A stretch of DNA of 64,000 nt, from contig JAPFFF010000001.1 in assembly GCA_039105265.1 (NCBI GenBank), forward strand, positions 2,604,001 through 2,668,000, written 5' to 3'. The notes below the pieces were generated by a model, which worked only from the letters and a program-made list of their open reading frames with translations, was not told where the DNA came from and made no database searches. Position numbers and translations under genes: made by a program. How positions within the stretch are numbered: position 1 is the stretch's first letter; the number at the start of each line of letters is the position of its first letter. Shown here piece after piece: positions 42,717-52,170 of this stretch. This stretch comes from Tritrichomonas musculus (lineage: Eukaryota > Parabasalia > Tritrichomonadida > Tritrichomonadidae).

Positions 42717-45668
42717 ATGCTGAAAACAGAAAATAGTTTAGAAATGATATTCTGTTTATTGTTAAAACAAAATAAAATTAATGAAAATTGCTTTTTAAAT
42801 CGTAATGGTTTAACCCAAATTGTAATGCCACCTTCTATAAAGTCGATTGGAAATAACGCATTTAATGGATGCACAAATATAATTCAAGTAATCATTCCAC
42901 AAACAGTAACTTTTATTGGCTCTAATGCATTTCTTAATTGCAAATCATTAAAAAAAATAATAATACCTTCATCTGTAACTTCAATAGGAAGTTATGCATT
43001 TTCAGGTTGTGCAAGTTTGAGCGAAATAGTATTTCAAATCCCATCGTCATTGATTTCCATTGGTGAAGGAGCTTTTTCAGGTTTTACTTCATTAAAAAGC
43101 ATAACAATACCTTCTTCTGTTTCGTCAATTGGAAAAAACGCTTTTTCAACATACTCTTTGGTTAATATAACATTTATGACTCCTTCATCTTTGACATTAA
43201 TTGGAGAATCATTATTTGAATCATGCTATACTTTAAATGAAATTATAATTCCTCTATCTGTAACTTCAATTGGCAAAAAAGCTTTTTTCAATTGTTCTAA
43301 TTTAACATAAGTAACAATCCTTTCATCAGTTAAAATAATCAAAGAATATGCATTTGGAAACTGTAGATTATTAAGTGAAATGGAATTACCTCCTTCAGTT
43401 ATATCAATTGGACAATATGCTTTCTATTTTTGCTCATCATTAAATAAAATATCAATCCCATCATCAGTATGTTCAATTGGTAAATATTGTTTTCAGTTTT
43501 GCCCAATTGTAGAAATATCATTCTTATCAATTAATTGTAGCTTTGGAAAATGTGTTTTTAGTAATATTGCTTCGATTACAATTTCAAATACTACAAATGC
43601 TACAGAAAAGGATTCAAATGTGAAAATGGATTTAAATGTGATCGGAAAATTTTTAAAATTTTTTATTTATTTTGGATTTTTCTTTAGATACAAAGACTTT
43701 GGTAATAAACGAAATATATCAATATGTTAAGCACTTAATAGTTGATATAAACAAATATAGCATTCGAACCAAAAATTGAAATTTTAGCATTTTTTCTATT
43801 GCTGAAGATGAAAAAATAAAATCGAAATATCGGATTATTTGGATTATTGTTTCCATATTGAATCATATATATCGCTTCTATATATATTATTGCATAATAA
43901 ACAAAAGTAAAATTATAACTCTTTATGCTAACATTTTTGAGAAAAATCGAAATTTTGATTTTTAATGTACGTTTAAAATTATGGATTTTTTTTAAAGCCT
44001 ATAATCTATTTTTTAATTAGTTCAGATGAATTCTACCATGAATATCTTAATTAATACAGTATACAAAATATTTATAACTTGGTGAATCGAAAAACTATAT
44101 TATGAAAACTTAGATAAAACCTTTTTAAAAATGAACTTGAAATAAAATGCTAAATCTTATATAATATCTCATCCTTAGCTATCTTTTGCTGTTGAAATCA
44201 TCCATCATCTTTTAATAACTTGTATTATTATAAAAATATCATTCATATACCAAGATATCAATGAGATCATGATTTGGATAAAAATAAACGTCCAATTTTT
44301 ATAAACGGATATCTTGGGATAAAACTTTTATTTTATTAGTTTTTTTGATCATTTTAGATATATATCAATTCATATAATATCATAGATCAATAATTGGCAA
44401 AAATAATGACTAGCTTTTATTTTGATTTTAATTTTTTACCAAAATATCATATTTTTGAAATGCTCAAAAATATTTCCCATTTATATGTTGAAACTCCTTT
44501 ATATTCATTGACATATTATTATCAAGCATTGAGCATAAAACTGAGTTATTTCTGTGAACCATTTCCTTTTCAACATATAAATATTCATTCATTTTCACAA
44601 ATTTCAAAATTTTTCAAAAATGATCGTAAAAGTTCACATATTATTTGGATTATTAAGCTTAAATCATATTTCTCTATTTTCATATTCAAGACTAATATTT
44701 TTATTACTTTACTTTTAAGAAGGCATGCTCATATTGACTATTAAAACGAAATGTTTTTTTGAGAATTGTCTTTATTATTTTTCACATCAAAGCTTTGCTT
44801 TTAATTGAGTTAGATATAATCTAAATGTTTCTTCAATAATTATTTTGCTTATATTACTTATATATATGAGGATATCATCAATAAAGAAATTTGAACAGAT
44901 ATAATAGCTAGACAAATTTTTTTATTAATTTTAAACGTACATTAAAAATCAAAATTTCGATTTTTCTCAAAAATGTTAGCATAAAGAGTTATAATTTTAC
45001 TTTTGTTTATTATGCAATAATATATATAGAAGCGATATATATGATTCAATATGGAAACAATAATCCAAATAATCCGATATTTCGATTTTATTTTTTCATC
45101 TTCAGCAATAGAAAAAATGCTAAAATTTCAATTTTTGGTTCGAATGCTATATTTGTTTATATCAACTATTAAGTGCTTAACATATTGATATATTTCGTTT
45201 ATTACCAAAGTCTTTGTATCTAAAGAAAAATCCAAAATAAATAAAAAATTTTAAAAATTTTCCGATCACATTTAAATCCATTTTCACATTTGAATCCTTT
45301 TCTGTATACCAAATAATGCATTTAAAGGTTGTTCTTATCTACAGCAAATTGTAATTCCTTCATCTGTAAAGAGAATTGGTAAATACGCGTTTAGAGGCTG
45401 TTCATCACTTAAACAAATAATAATTCCTTCATCTGTCGAAATAATTAATAATTATGCTTTTCAAAAATGTACATCTCTTACCTCAGTAATTTTTTCAATG
45501 CCATCATCTGTCAAAAAGATTGGAAAATGTGCTTTTAGAGGATGTTCATCATTAACTTCAATAACAATCCCTTCATCTGTGAGTTCATTAGGTAAAAATG
45601 CTTTCAAATATTGTACAAAATTATCCAATTTATTAATTCCTGTTAGTGTTAAAAAGAATGAAGTATGA
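42717..45668 (+). pseudogene. BspA-like LRR gene split by a 1.7-kb element
   Basis: LRR units such as GLTQIVMPPSIKSIGNNAFN and LKKIIIPSSVTSIGSYAFSG run from 42717. A TAA at 43308-43310 interrupts one unit (SNLT stop VTILSSVK) while the frame continues unchanged to 43602. An inverted-repeat element fills 43603-45304. The same frame resumes at 45307 with IPNNAFKGCSYLQQIVIPSS and ends at 45668. Removing the element plus one TA makes 1704 bases, a multiple of three, and restores continuous LRR text across the site (ITISNTTNA / IPNNAFKGC). The gene therefore had one nonsense codon and one insertion. No signal peptide or membrane anchor is visible. BspA-like repeats are known from trichomonad surface proteins. 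Confidence 0.8.
43603..45304. mobile_element. TA-flanked element with about 380-bp inverted repeats
   Basis: Bases 43603-43982 recur nearly unchanged as the reverse complement at 44926-45304, starting CAGAAAAGGATTCAAATGTG. TA (43601-43602 and 45305-45306) flanks both. The 940-bp centre contains one open frame (44394-44744, 116 codons, MAKIMTSFYFDFNFLPKYHI) that matches nothing I know. The insertion site is independently fixed by the interrupted LRR gene. Near-identical arms suggest that the insertion is recent. Confidence 0.9.
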
Positions 45669-45897
45669 ACATATCAAACATTAACCTGATATTAGGTATT
45701 TTGCATATTCTTAGGAATATTAGCATTTTTTAAATAAAACCATTATTAATATTTTTATAGCATATTATTTAAATAATATTTTTACAATAAAGAAAAAAGA
45801 TATAAGCATTTTATTTTTGAATATTAATAGGTGAAATGAAAAATATAGGTCAATTATACTAAAATAAACTATTGAAATAAAAAATTACAAAACAAAC

Positions 45898-46029
45898 ATG
45901 TCATTATCTCCTCAAAGGAAGGCAAAATGTCTTGAAATTATCGATTCACTTATATATTTGCTTATCCAATTGCCCAAATTATTTCATGATAATAAAAAAA
46001 ATCCAATGGATCTCTTAACTCTGGAATAA
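45898..46029 (+). pseudogene. Bromodomain fragment (43 codons)
   Basis: MSLSPQRKAKCLEIIDSL resembles the start of trichomonad bromodomain proteins, and KNPMDLLTL resembles the bromodomain NPMDLxT loop. The middle portion is shortened. It ends within a 16-bp sequence (ACTCTGGAATAATAAT) that also occurs 117 bp downstream in the aminopeptidase fragment. Confidence 0.45.
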
Positions 46030-46034
46030 TAATA

Positions 46035-46331
46035 TTGTTCATTCAGTATTTAATTTTGAATGACTACATGCTAAATTCAAATGCATTTCAAATTTTCGCC
46101 TTTAACGACGGAATGAAGTCCCTTGAATACTTCGACTCTGGAATAATAATGTCATCTGAATCTGAGGTTGATTTTGATCACTTGTTCGATTCGTTGACTT
46201 ATTCAAAAGGAGCGTTTGTATTGAAAATGTTTCACAAATTTTTGAATGATTTCACAAATAAATCTGTCATCCTCTCTGATTATTCATCTTTTTTTAATTG
46301 TTGGTTATTTACTCAAAATTTGACTGGCTAA
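46035..46331 (+). pseudogene. M1-family aminopeptidase fragment (98 codons)
   Basis: The text FDSLTYSKGAFVLKMFHKFL corresponds to the conserved F-D-x-I-x-Y-x-K-G region C-terminal to the zinc site of M1 aminopeptidases, preceded by a region like SSESEVDFDHL. Zinc-binding HExxH and the rest are absent, so this is a remnant. It is fused to the bromodomain fragment on its left and to a minus-strand BTB-like fragment on its right. Confidence 0.5.
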
Positions 46332-46469
46332 AAATATTTGAAAAGTTGCCATTCGTTTGAGTATTGATGATAAATGTATCACTTGTTGGATCATTAAAAT
46401 GAAGATAGCTAATAACTGGTGATAAAAGATCTGAGAAAATCCAATTGGTTTTGAATTCTTTACATTTAA
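46332..46469 (-). pseudogene. BTB-like/F5-8C family fragment
   Basis: Minus-strand text CKEFKTNWIFSDLLSPVISY and LHFNDPTSDTFIINTQTNGN parallels residues of the neighbouring 47130 gene (GKEFKTNRLISDLISPKICK, HSNDPTFSQFIIDTHYHGNF). It is about 46 codons, with no start and no remaining body. Confidence 0.6.
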
Positions 46470-46634
46470 TGATAAATGAAAAGTCTTTTTAATAAATTTG
46501 AAGAGGAATTGTTTTAATATTTAATGAATTAAGGAGCATACTTACTTTATTCATTTGAAAATTTTTAAAAAAATAAAGTATTGAAATTTATGAAAATTTT
46601 TTAGAAATTCAATGTCTGGAGTTGGTGAAGATAG
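46467..46634 (+). repeat. Direct repeat, copy B: promoter and start of the 46612 gene
   Basis: This is the second copy of the 40353-40516 repeat. It includes about 145 bp upstream of the ATG and the first codons (MSGVGED), so the upstream part likely is the gene's promoter. Confidence 0.75.
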
Positions 46635-46899
46635 TGATTACATAGGTGGAAGGTTTCTTCGTATTATTGATAAAGGCCTTCAAGCAATTGGTATTAGCAG
46701 AGATTCTGCCTTTATGAGAAAATGCCATGAAATTGAGCATAACAGAAGAGCAAGAATTGCAGAACAACAAGGAGATCATGAAAGAGCAGAAGCAGAACGA
46801 CAAAGGGCAAGAGATAACATTACTGGTGAGTATGTAAATCATGTAAATTCCGGCAACAATAATAATAATAACAGCAATCAAAACCAAGATTCAAAATGA
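46612..46899 (+). CDS. Small charged protein of unknown function (95 aa)
   Basis: An intact frame: MSGVGEDSDYIGGRFLRIID, then a charged, helix-forming Arg/Glu/Ala section (HNRRARIAEQQGDHERAEAE) and an Asn-rich tail. No domain recognised. The duplicated promoter and start upstream show that this gene's 5' end was copied elsewhere, which supports it being a real expressed gene. The gap up to 47129 is plain AT-rich DNA. Confidence 0.6.
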   Translation: MSGVGEDSDYIGGRFLRIIDKGLQAIGISRDSAFMRKCHEIEHNRRARIAEQQGDHERAEAERQRARDNITGEYVNHVNSGNNNNNNSNQNQDSK

Positions 46900-47129
46900 T
46901 CCAAATTTGAAGGTAAATTGTACTATTATGATGAAAATCAAGCATTTCTTTGTATTTTTTTGCAATATTTTTTATTGAGTTGTTATTAAATCTAAGTTAT
47001 TTTTATACATTACCTTTTATTCAATGATGAGAAATTTTTTTCACTTTTATAAATTTAAAATCTTTGATTCTACAAAACAATTGAACTTGAAATTTCTTAT
47101 TTTTCAAACAATAAAGTACATTAAAATTC

Positions 47130-48506
47130 ATGCCGTTAATTATAACCGTTAATTTTAATTTTATTTTTACTATGATAAAATCTAGCAAAATACAACTTTT
47201 ACCATTAAATATTAAAAATGTACCAATTCATACTTATAATGATGATTTCACATTTATTGTTAATGGCAAAGAATTTAAAACAAACAGGCTTATCTCCGAT
47301 TTAATATCACCAAAAATTTGCAAAATCCATTCAAATGATCCCACATTTTCTCAATTTATAATTGACACTCATTATCATGGTAATTTTTCCCATATTCTTA
47401 ATCTTATCAATTTTACAGAAAACATTATTCCCGAAAACGAGATTCCATTCATTTCAGAAGTCATAGAAATACTTAACAATGACTTAATATCATTAGAATC
47501 ATTCCATAAATCAGAAGAAATTGGTATTGATAACATATTCACACATATTCAAATACACAATCAAAATGATGAATTTTATTCCAAATATCTTAATGAAGAA
47601 ATAAACTTCATTTCATCCCACTTTTCGCAAATTTGTCAACCTCAGCATTACGAAGATTTTTTAAAACTCAAAAAAGTGACATTTCAACGAATTATTCAAA
47701 ATCAAAAACTTCAATTGAAAGACGAAGACCAACTTCTTCATCTCATCAACTATCTTTACATGAACGATCATGAATACTCAATATTTTATGAAGATGTTTG
47801 CTTTGTGAATGTATCAAGAGAAAGCATCATTGAATTTCTAACGGTTTTTGATGTGAATGACATCACCAAGATGACGTGGAATGCTGTTTCTGATAGATTA
47901 AAAAGTGACACAAAAAGTGACAGTGATTTGAAAGAACGATACCATAGCAAAATGAAAACTTTTTCAATAGAGAATGAATTTGAGGGAATCGTCAGTTATT
48001 TGTATGAAAAGTCAAAAGGAAAAATTGAGAAGGAAATTAATATATTCGCCTCGGGAATCAATAATGATTATTCACTCCCAAAAACTGTTGCAATGTTCAA
48101 TGATCCAGGCAAATATTTCGTATCAAAGCCTGAATTCGGAAGTTGGATTTGTTTTGACTTCAAAGAGCATCGAGTAAGTCCAACTGGCTACTCAATTCGG
48201 ACTTCCAAATACAGCCAAGTGAACAGCATCAATCCGAGGAATTGGGTTATTGAAGCCTCAAATGATTGCCAGTCTTGGGATATTATCGATGAGGTCAATA
48301 ATTGCTCCTATACAAACGGTCCTTATTATTCGCACACTTTCAAAGTTAACCGTCAAAATGATATTGAATACCAATACGTTAGAATGAGACAAACTGGCCC
48401 AAATTGGTATAATAGTAGTAATTATAATCAAAATAATAATGATACTGATTTTAATCAAAATTACATGGTAATTGATTCGTTCGAAATTTATGGAACTTAT
48501 AATTAG
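47130..48506 (+). CDS. BTB-like protein with C-terminal F5/8 type C-like domain (458 aa)
   Basis: The N-terminal part (FIVNGKEFKTNRLISDLISP, then a helix-rich BACK-like section with YEDVCFVNVSRESIIEFL) has the trichomonad BTB-like layout. The C-terminal part (SLPKTVAMFNDPGKYFVSKP, GSWICFDFKEHRVSPTGYSI, NWVIEASNDCQSWDIIDEV, YVRMRQTGPNW) is a discoidin/F5-8C-type beta sandwich with its usual W-I-C-F-D-F and N-W-x-I-E-x-S motifs. The family is expanded in trichomonads and probably cytoplasmic; its role is not known. A second ATG at 47172 (MIKSSKIQLL) is a good alternative start, since the first 14 residues look like untranslated AT-rich sequence. Confidence 0.75.
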   Translation: MPLIITVNFNFIFTMIKSSKIQLLPLNIKNVPIHTYNDDFTFIVNGKEFKTNRLISDLISPKICKIHSNDPTFSQFIIDTHYHGNFSHILNLINFTENIIPENEIPFISEVIEILNNDLISLESFHKSEEIGIDNIFTHIQIHNQNDEFYSKYLNEEINFISSHFSQICQPQHYEDFLKLKKVTFQRIIQNQKLQLKDEDQLLHLINYLYMNDHEYSIFYEDVCFVNVSRESIIEFLTVFDVNDITKMTWNAVSDRLKSDTKSDSDLKERYHSKMKTFSIENEFEGIVSYLYEKSKGKIEKEINIFASGINNDYSLPKTVAMFNDPGKYFVSKPEFGSWICFDFKEHRVSPTGYSIRTSKYSQVNSINPRNWVIEASNDCQSWDIIDEVNNCSYTNGPYYSHTFKVNRQNDIEYQYVRMRQTGPNWYNSSNYNQNNNDTDFNQNYMVIDSFEIYGTYN

Positions 48507-48647
48507 ATTTCAATAAATCATACAATAAATAAAAAGTTTGTATAAAATTATTTTACTTTTTCTTACTTAATATGTGCTAGAGATTAAATGCATATCACTT
48601 TCTTACTTTAGATCAGTTTGATAATTTTTATTTGGCTTTTATCATTA

Positions 48648-48830
48648 TCATGAATCGCCATGGTTTGATAATCTCAATATCATATTCAGATATCCAAAGT
48701 ATTCTTCAACAATATTCCCATATGAATCACCTTTGAAAGAAAAATCTCCATCCAAAAGTTTGCAAGAGAGATTATCAAAAATATGTTTTTCTTTATTTTT
48801 ATCAATTCTTAAAAAAATGCTCAAATCAAA
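48648..48830 (-). pseudogene. Coding-like fragment of unknown family (60 codons)
   Basis: The minus frame is stop-free and protein-like: FDLSIFLRIDKNKEKHIFDN, LSCKLLDGDFSFKGDSYGNI and VEEYFGYLNMILRLSNHGDS, then stop. There is no ATG at the beginning. It is probably the 3' relic of a lost gene between the BTB-like gene and beta-amylase. The rest of 48507-48880 shows nothing. Confidence 0.3.
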
Positions 48831-48880
48831 TCATTGAAAAAGCTCTATTTTTATATAATATATCTATTTCTATCAAAAAT

Positions 48881-50278
48881 CTATAATAAGTTATATTCAC
48901 AATTCAAATAAATAAAATCTTCGCCTTCTTTTTCCGAATAAGAATCACTGTCTTCTTCCTCGTCATCATCTTGAGAAGAGATATAATGCATTTGTTCTGT
49001 GAATTTGACAAAATTAGTCCATATTTTGTCATTGTTCATCAATTTATCAGTCATCCTCAAGAATGTGAATTCTCTCATTCCTTTGTTCTTCCATTTCAAA
49101 ATTTGGTTGTATGCTTCACTATCATAGCATTCAATTGCATTCTCTCCTTCAAAATTGAGTCCATTTTTAGTGGCTGTTTCAAAGACATCATTAACAAGAC
49201 TTTCTGGAGCTGATGATGAATATTTATCTTCACCTCTCATTTCAAGACATGTGAAACAAAAATCGATGTCTTCTTCTTTGAACATTTTAGCGATTTTTGA
49301 GTAACCGTCATTTCCATTCGTGTTATAATATCCTGCTGTTGCTTCTGCACTTCTTGTTTCATTCAAATATTGCCAATGAATTCCTGCAACTTTTCCTGAG
49401 ATTTCTGTGTTTGGAAACACTTTTCGTGCTCTTCTCAAAATGTTTCGTCCATGTTCAATCAATTTTTCAGAATACCAACTCAAGAAGAATTTTCCATATT
49501 CTGTCTTGTATCCTGTACTCCAGAATGTTGATCCACCTGGATATACATTGTAATTGTCTCCGATGTCTGTAGGTGGTGATGTCCATTCCGAATGGCCTGC
49601 TTCTTTTGCGTCTTTAATGAACATTTCTTTGAACATTTCATCGTAGCATTGGAATGAGCCACTCGCTGGATATTCCCATCTTGACAACAAATATGATTGA
49701 TAACGAAGTTCACCGCATGGTCCAAGTCCTACTTCAATCTTTGAGATCGTTTTGTTTTTGATGTACTTTTGAAAATGCTGATTGAAATTGATCATGAAAT
49801 CCGAATACATTTCAAGTGGTGTCCTGTCACCAAGTTTGACATTGTCATATGAAAATGAGATGTATTCATCGTTGATTTGATTGAATCTGTCAACAAAATA
49901 AGGCTTAACTTCATGTTCAAATACAAACTTTGGAATTGGAATATGAACTGTATCACCAATATTGCCACTGCATTGATGGAAACTCAAAACTGGTAGAATT
50001 TTCAGACCAAGTTTGTGCATAACTTTGAAAAGTTGATCATATCCACTCCATCTGTATTTCTTTTCTGTCTTCTCAACAAGTCCCCACCATACATCAATCA
50101 TAACTCCATCAATTCCTCCTTCTTTCAATTGTGAACACCAATCGCTGAATTTATTTAAGTAAGATGGTTTTCCTTCTTCATTGATGACGTCAAGGGGAGC
50201 CATCACATAAACGTTGCATCTGTTCTCACTGATGTTGTTATTGTTCATCATGTTGCTTTTACTGTTGTTTACTTTCAT
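48881..50278 (-). CDS. Beta-amylase (GH14), 465 aa
   Basis: Beta-amylase releases maltose from the non-reducing ends of starch and glycogen-like glucans. Hallmarks are present. GVMIDVWWGLVE is at residues 58-69. The flexible loop HQCSGNIGDTVHIPIP is at 101-116. The first catalytic Glu is in EVGLGPCGELRY (Glu190). The second is in FEGENAIECYDSEAYNQI (Glu379). The length fits the family. The N-terminus (Asn-rich, 20 residues) shows no clear signal peptide, and the C-terminus is an acidic tail. The ATG at 50278 follows an initiator by 7 nt. Beta-amylase genes are known in trichomonads, which feed on host or bacterial glucans. A broken copy in the opposite direction lies 586 bp upstream. Confidence 0.95.
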   Translation of the reverse strand: MKVNNSKSNMMNNNNISENRCNVYVMAPLDVINEEGKPSYLNKFSDWCSQLKEGGIDGVMIDVWWGLVEKTEKKYRWSGYDQLFKVMHKLGLKILPVLSFHQCSGNIGDTVHIPIPKFVFEHEVKPYFVDRFNQINDEYISFSYDNVKLGDRTPLEMYSDFMINFNQHFQKYIKNKTISKIEVGLGPCGELRYQSYLLSRWEYPASGSFQCYDEMFKEMFIKDAKEAGHSEWTSPPTDIGDNYNVYPGGSTFWSTGYKTEYGKFFLSWYSEKLIEHGRNILRRARKVFPNTEISGKVAGIHWQYLNETRSAEATAGYYNTNGNDGYSKIAKMFKEEDIDFCFTCLEMRGEDKYSSSAPESLVNDVFETATKNGLNFEGENAIECYDSEAYNQILKWKNKGMREFTFLRMTDKLMNNDKIWTNFVKFTEQMHYISSQDDDEEEDSDSYSEKEGEDFIYLNCEYNLL

Positions 50279-50282
50279 TTCG

Positions 50283-50287
50283 AATGA
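50283..50287 (-). promoter_or_regulatory. Inr of beta-amylase
   Basis: Minus-strand TCATT with +1 A at 50285, 7 nt before the ATG. The rest of the 50279-50863 spacer is AT-rich and shows no further gene. Confidence 0.5.
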
Positions 50288-50863
50288 ATGTATTAATTAA
50301 AAATGAAGTGTATCATCTTTCTTCTTATATTTTATTTCTTGTTTATATTGAATATTCAATATTTTGTCGTTATGATAAATATTTCTCTCAATATTTTCTA
50401 AATAAGCAGAAAATTGATATATTTTTATTCGCGTGTTATCAAAATTTAACGATGAATAAAAGATAATTGAATGATTTTTATTTCTTATTTCTTTACTGAT
50501 ACAAAATTTTGCTTCATTTTAAATAAAAAAGACCAATCTTTCATTGAATTTGGCTTTGAATTGAAATTCATTAATAAGTTACATGATAGATTATTTGATC
50601 AAATTAAAATAAAAATGGAATGAAGAAATTCAATTTATTAAATAATGATGTTAACTTTATTTATTTGAAAATAATTGAGAGTGTAATGATACAATTGAAT
50701 TAAATTTCGACCAATCATTATTTAAGATTGAAAGGGAAAGTGGTCATTTTTCTTTCAATTTTTTTTTATAAAAAATATTGAATTTAATTTTGAATGAAGT
50801 AAATAAAATAATAAATAAAAAAGAAAATGATGCATATCTTTTTTACTTAATACAAGCAGCAAA

Positions 50864-51450
50864 ATGAAAATCAATAGCAATAAAAACCGATGTGATGTTT
50901 ATGTTATGGAGCTCCTCTTGATGTCATTAATGATGAAGGGAAACCATCGTATCTTCAAACGTTCACGAAATGGTGCCAACAATTAAAAGAAGGAGGAGTT
51001 GATGGAGTTATGATTGATGTTTGGTGGGGTCTTGTTGAGAAGATTGCGAAGAAATATGAATGGCAAGGATATGAACAAATTTTCAAAGTTATGAAGAGAT
51101 CAAATTTAAAGATCATTCCGGTATTCAGTTTCCATCAATGCAGTTGAAACATTGGTGACACAGTTGATATTCCAATTCCAAAATTTGTATTTGAAAATGA
51201 TATCAAACCATACTTTGTTGATAAATTTGGACAAACCAATAACGAATACATCTCGTTTTCCTACGATTCAGTCAAACTTGGTGATAGAACACCACTAGAA
51301 ATGTACAGAGACTTCATGATCAAATTTGTCCAATTTACTAAGCAAATGCACAACGATTTTGAAAACAAACTAGACATACTCAATGAAAAAACAAAATTAA
51401 TTGAACAAGAGAACTCAAATTGTTTGAATTGTTTATATAATTTTATATAG
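50864..51450 (+). pseudogene. Truncated beta-amylase copy, inverted relative to the intact gene
   Basis: ATG at 50864 (MKINSNKNRCDVYVM), then APLDVINDEGKPSYL in another frame, reached through a small indel near 50909. The copy keeps GVMIDVWWGLVEK, an in-frame TGA at 51145-51147 where the intact gene has Gly of CSGN, and NIGDTVDIPIPKFVF. Homology ends near 51335, about residue 165. From there the frame runs about 38 codons of unrelated text (NEKTKLIEQENSN) to 51450. Both catalytic glutamates are missing. It arose by an inverted duplication whose copy was truncated. Confidence 0.9.
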
Positions 51451-52170
51451 AGTTGTTATTAATAAATATTTGCATTGATATTTTTTTCTTTTATATAGAT
51501 TAAGAATTAATCAAAAACATTGATAAGCAATTTATTAATGTTTTTGATCAAATAAATTGTTTGAATTGTTTATATGATTAAATAATCTTTTTAATTTTTA
51601 TCAATGTTTTTGATTTATAAAGCCTTTTATTTTGATTACAGTACCTTTTTGTCTTAATATTTCAACAAATTCTTTTAAACCTTCAGATGTAGGAAAAAAA
51701 AATCACTCTATTTAATGTTAAAACTTATAAATCATTATCATTTCAAAGACATGGATGGTTGTAATTATTCCGAGGTTCAATTTTGGTAAAAAGGTGCCAA
51801 ACTAAAATAGCTTCTTTAATAAGTGAATGATTGATTTTGCCTTTGATGTTGTTCCATGTGCTATTCGATTGGACATGGCAACAACAATTTGGTTAGGTAT
51901 CTATTGAATATAATACTATTTTCAAATCAGTATAACAGTGATCTTATTATTGAAAGATAAACTTGATAGGCCAAATTTCTGAAAAGCATGCATCGTTCCT
52001 TTAAAAATATTTCCCAATAAGTAAATAAACAATGATCACCACAAGTAAATTTTGGAAACTTCCATTCTCGTTTTTTTCAAATATTTACTTGTTTTTTTTT
52101 ACAATATTCAATTTTGTGAAAGCACATACAATTTTGAATTATTCATGATATTAGGCAAAAAATTATAGTT
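51451..52170. other. Gap with scattered coding-like scraps, no assignable gene
   Basis: The stretch holds two or three minus-strand scraps with protein-like text (such as MSNRIAHGTTSKAKSIIHLL near 51850 and PTSEGLKEFVEILRQKGTVI near 51660), separated by stops. No family was recognised. They may be relics of one decayed minus-strand gene. Short direct repeats of AATTGTTTGAATTGTTTATA type occur near 51420-51570. Confidence 0.25.

Noticed and set aside
43603-45304. Long-arm elements as Polinton relatives
   Set aside because: They are short, flanked by TA rather than a 6-bp duplication, and contain no recognisable polymerase, integrase or capsid text.
46135-46150. 16-bp repeat as a target-site duplication
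   Set aside because: The sequence between the copies is part of a coding fragment without inverted ends, so a recombination footprint is more likely.
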